Assembly: GCA_965208945.1 (NCBI GenBank)
Contig: OZ242366.1
Location: forward strand, 1,550,001-1,614,000
DNA from: JAPPLB01 sp965208945
Lineage (GTDB): Bacteria; Acidobacteriota; Terriglobia; Bryobacterales; UBA6623
Direction: 5' to 3'
DNA: 64,000 nt
Program-made: the position numbers and the translations under genes
The notes under the pieces: model-generated
What the model was told of the DNA's origin: nothing
What the model saw: the letters and a program-made list of their open reading frames with translations, nothing else
Databases searched by the model: none
Shown: positions 61,556-64,000 of the stretch, one piece after another
How the letters are laid out: every line of letters starts with the position of its first letter
Numbering within the stretch: the first letter of the stretch is position 1

Positions 61556-64000
61556 CTATAGCTGCTTGCGGAGTTTCACGCCGATGAGAAGCGCAGTTCC
61601 CAAGACCGCCACCGCCAGCAGCAGCCAACTGTTAAAGCCATTCGTGTCGGACCCGGGCGCGGAGCTCTCCTCGCTGGTGCGAACGAGCCTGCGGCCTTGG
61701 ACGACCTCGGCTCCGGCTAGGCCTGCGGCCCGGTCGACGGAACTCTGATAGGAGGTCAGGATCGTGGCCCCTTCGACATTGCCCGGAGCCGCCAGTGCTT
61801 GGCCCAGAAATTCCTGGAACGCGGCGTTGTCGACGGTCCGGGAGTCCCCGGCTGGTCCGTGGTCCGCGACGGAGCGCGCATAGCGATTCGCGACCCGGCG
61901 AAGGGTCTCCTCGTCAGCGTCCCAGTACTCCTTGCGGGCGGCCTCGATCAGCACGGCCGTCACGTTCTGCAGCGCGTACGGGTTCTCCTGATCGAACCAC
62001 TCGGGAAGACCCAGTTCCAAGGAATCCTCCACATAGACCCGCTCGACCTCGTCCCAGACGTAGTCGTCGATCGCCTCCGGTTTGGTCACCTGCCAGCCGA
62101 ACAGGTTGGTGGCGGTTTGCGAGATCTCAACCGCTCCGGAGAACCCCTCGTCCTGCTGCTCCTGGATCCAGCGCGGGTTCCAGTACTTGCCCCGTAGATC
62201 GCGAGTCAGCGTCTCCCGAACGGTCTCCAAGCGGCCGCGCTCGACGTCGCGCACATCGGAGACATAGGTTTCCGGTGACGTGCCGGTGGTGTCGCGCACG
62301 GCCATGGTCATGCCCCCGAGATACTCGAAGTAGTGATCGAGCGTCAGCGGGCTAATCACATTGGTGGAGCGACTCAGGGAGACGGCCTCGGTGCCGGCTA
62401 GTGCCTGCTTGTAGAGTCCGTCTATGTTCGCGCCCCACTCGGCACCCTCGGTGTAGACCGCTCCGACGCGCGCCAAGTATTCCTCGGTCAGCTTGGCGGT
62501 GTCTTCGAACTCGCCGCTGCGGATGGTGTTGTCGATAACGCCCGTGCCGTAGCCCCCGACGTTGTTGCTGAAGACCCGAGCGCCGGCATAGAGCCGGGCG
62601 TCCTCGGCCGACATGCCGGCGCGCTTCAACGCGATCTGCGACTCCTCGACGTGATCTGCAATGAAGTTTTCGCCGTCAGCGGCTCCGGCAGCCAGCCGCA
62701 CCGCCTTGTCCAAGAATTCCATGCGGTCCGGGAAGGTGTCCCGGAACAGCGAGGCCGCTTGAATGACCACGTCGATCCGGGGCCGGCCCAGTTCCGCAAC
62801 GGGCACAAGTTCCAAGTCGGCGACGATCCCGTTGTGATCCCATACCGGGCGCACGCCGATCAGGTGTAGGATCTGCGCCAAGTCCGTGCCGTAGTGCCGG
62901 ATCAGTTCGGTGTTCCAGAGCGTGAAGCCTATCTTTTTCGGGTAGCGCCCGAGCCGCTCGCGCTCGGCATTGAGGAGCGCATCCGCCAGCGCGACACCGA
63001 CTTCCCAAGCGGCCCGCGTGGGCACTTCCTGCGGGTTGATGCCGTACAGGTTGCGGGCAGTCGGGAGCGCCGCGGGGTTCCGGACCGGGTCGCCGCCCGC
63101 TCCGGGAGGAATGTAGCCGCCTTCCAGGGCGTGCAGCGTCTGGGGGATCTCCCGGGCGGTGAGCCGGAGCGATGCGAAGATGCTCCTGACCCGGTCCTCG
63201 TCCGCACGCAACGAGGGAGCGACCCCACGATTTTGCAAGGCTGCCTCGACATGGCGGACGGCTCGCTGCTTGGCAGCCTCCCACCTCGTCCCACCCTCCT
63301 CGCGCAGCCCCATCTCGTCTAGGGCCACGCGCCGGACGTAGTCGCTGCCGACCATGGACGTCACCAGCAGAGCCGCCTCGCTGGTAGGGTTGCTCTGCGA
63401 ATGAACGTGCAGTCCGAGCGGAATCCGATCCTCGTTGATCAGGTGGATATGGAGCTTCAGCTCTGCGACTTCCTTGTCCGTCGGCAGCCTCTCGGTCCAG
63501 TCCAGGCCCAGATCCTCGTCCAGCCCGCGGGCGTTGCCCGAGCGGGCGATCTGCTCGCGCAAGCGCTCCTTGAGGCTTCCCTCCTCCTGGCCGACGAACT
63601 GCTCCGCTGCACGGTACAGCTCGCCGATTTCGGGATCGGCCTCGGACAGCGAAGCCGCCCCGATGGGTGGGACCTGGTGATCGACCGTCACGGCTGAGCC
63701 CCTGCGCTTGGCGATCAGGGCCTCGCCGACGTTGTCCATGATGTACACGTAAACGTTCGGCATGCGCCCGAGCGTGATATCGGACCAGTCGTCAGCGAGC
63801 TGCCCGAGCGGGCGCCCCGGCAGGAACTCGTGCGTCCCGTGCGTCCCGTAGTTGACGATTGCGTCAGCTTCGAACTCGCGTTGCAGCCACCAGTACGTAG
63901 CCAAGTACTGGTGGTTCGGAGGCACTCGGTCGTTGTGCTGGAGTCGGGCATCCATGTTGGCGCCGCGGGCCGGTTGCGGCATCAGGATCACGTTGCCGAA
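61556..64000 (-). CDS. CobN/HmuS-like chelatase large subunit with C-terminal membrane anchor (5' end beyond window)
   Basis: About 814 residues are visible and the frame continues off the right edge. The CobN/BchH signature is clear: VILMPQPARG, VPPNHQYLATYWWLQREF, NYGTHGTHEFLPGRPLGQ, LGRMPNVYVYIMDNVGEA, IPPGAGGDPVRNPAALPTAR, NLYGINPQEVPTRAAW, VFSNNVGGYGTGV, and WNPRWIQEQQDEGFSGAVEI. Cytoplasmic CobN ends without an anchor; here the last 36 residues are a Ser/Gly linker, one membrane helix (WLLLAVAVLGTALLIGV) and a basic KLRKQL tail, so the body would face the periplasm. HmuS-type CobN relatives in Bacteroidota have this layout, lie beside TonB-dependent receptors, and remove iron from heme. 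A metal-chelatase or dechelatase function is the leading hypothesis. It is first in the operon with the receptor and propeller. Confidence 0.82.
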   Translation of the reverse strand, partial: FGNVILMPQPARGANMDARLQHNDRVPPNHQYLATYWWLQREFEADAIVNYGTHGTHEFLPGRPLGQLADDWSDITLGRMPNVYVYIMDNVGEALIAKRRGSAVTVDHQVPPIGAASLSEADPEIGELYRAAEQFVGQEEGSLKERLREQIARSGNARGLDEDLGLDWTERLPTDKEVAELKLHIHLINEDRIPLGLHVHSQSNPTSEAALLVTSMVGSDYVRRVALDEMGLREEGGTRWEAAKQRAVRHVEAALQNRGVAPSLRADEDRVRSIFASLRLTAREIPQTLHALEGGYIPPGAGGDPVRNPAALPTARNLYGINPQEVPTRAAWEVGVALADALLNAERERLGRYPKKIGFTLWNTELIRHYGTDLAQILHLIGVRPVWDHNGIVADLELVPVAELGRPRIDVVIQAASLFRDTFPDRMEFLDKAVRLAAGAADGENFIADHVEESQIALKRAGMSAEDARLYAGARVFSNNVGGYGTGVIDNTIRSGEFEDTAKLTEEYLARVGAVYTEGAEWGANIDGLYKQALAGTEAVSLSRSTNVISPLTLDHYFEYLGGMTMAVRDTTGTSPETYVSDVRDVERGRLETVRETLTRDLRGKYWNPRWIQEQQDEGFSGAVEISQTATNLFGWQVTKPEAIDDYVWDEVERVYVEDSLELGLPEWFDQENPYALQNVTAVLIEAARKEYWDADEETLRRVANRYARSVADHGPAGDSRTVDNAAFQEFLGQALAAPGNVEGATILTSYQSSVDRAAGLAGAEVVQGRRLVRTSEESSAPGSDTNGFNSWLLLAVAVLGTALLIGVKLRKQL

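Overview
The window is about 64 kb of GC-rich bacterial DNA from a Gram-negative organism. Several gene types point to an Acidobacteriota member, perhaps Bryobacterales. These are a 962-residue Oar-like TonB-dependent receptor with a carboxypeptidase-regulatory domain, a DUF1549/DUF1553 plus DUF1501 pair with CX4CH cytochrome motifs, a PVC-type heme-binding dehydrogenase, many Tat or twin-arginine leader sequences, and a secreted-protein remnant of a type common in that group. This placement is inferred from gene content; no rRNA gene is present.

Layout. 1-3.4 kb: end of an unknown gene, decayed sequence, a small 'AYLDPGSGS' membrane protein and a SAM methyltransferase. 3.6-4.6 kb: a composite repeat element and a resolvase fragment. 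4.6-9.5 kb: uppS, a type IV-pilin-like protein, a sugar nucleotidyltransferase and an F0-only ATP synthase cluster (atpF, atpE, atpB, an AtpI-like gene, atpZ). 9.8-17.7 kb: a D-threonine-aldolase-like enzyme, a RhlE-type helicase and a four-gene sugar-catabolism cluster (two epimerase-like proteins, an enolase-superfamily protein, a glycosidase-like propeller). 17.8-22.1 kb: a glycan cluster (GT2-GtrA fusion, a methyltransferase broken by a repeat element, a large membrane glycosyltransferase). 22.4-31.3 kb: a sensor-only dCache protein, an S9 peptidase, an SDR, an M81 metallopeptidase and a PVC-type dehydrogenase. 31.5-42.2 kb: a PPC-type protein, DUF1549/1553, DUF1501, a TIM-barrel lipoprotein, a sulfatase and a second D-threonine-aldolase-like enzyme. 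43.7-50.6 kb: a TetR-controlled RND efflux operon with a textbook promoter and operator. 50.8-55.9 kb: a LolA-like protein, ligA, a lipid kinase and a YdjM-like protein. 56-57.4 kb: tRNA-Ser(CGA) and a broken IS630-family transposase. 57.4-64 kb: a minus-strand operon of a CobN/HmuS-like membrane-anchored chelatase, a TonB-dependent receptor and a PQQ-type propeller.

The most distinctive feature is a family of short non-coding elements, with six clear copies. Each has about 17 bp terminal inverted repeats (CCTGCATTTCTCACCAC and its complement). Five of the six are flanked by the same 4-bp sequence on both sides (CTAG or TTAG), which looks like a target duplication. They sit at gene edges. One disrupts a methyltransferase, one supplies the stop codon of a peptidase, and one supplies the start codon of a signal peptide. 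A second repeat family is made of short heptamer arrays (ACGARNC), often beside or inside these elements. The second system worth following is the TonB receptor plus membrane-anchored CobN-like protein, which resembles periplasmic heme dechelation loci.
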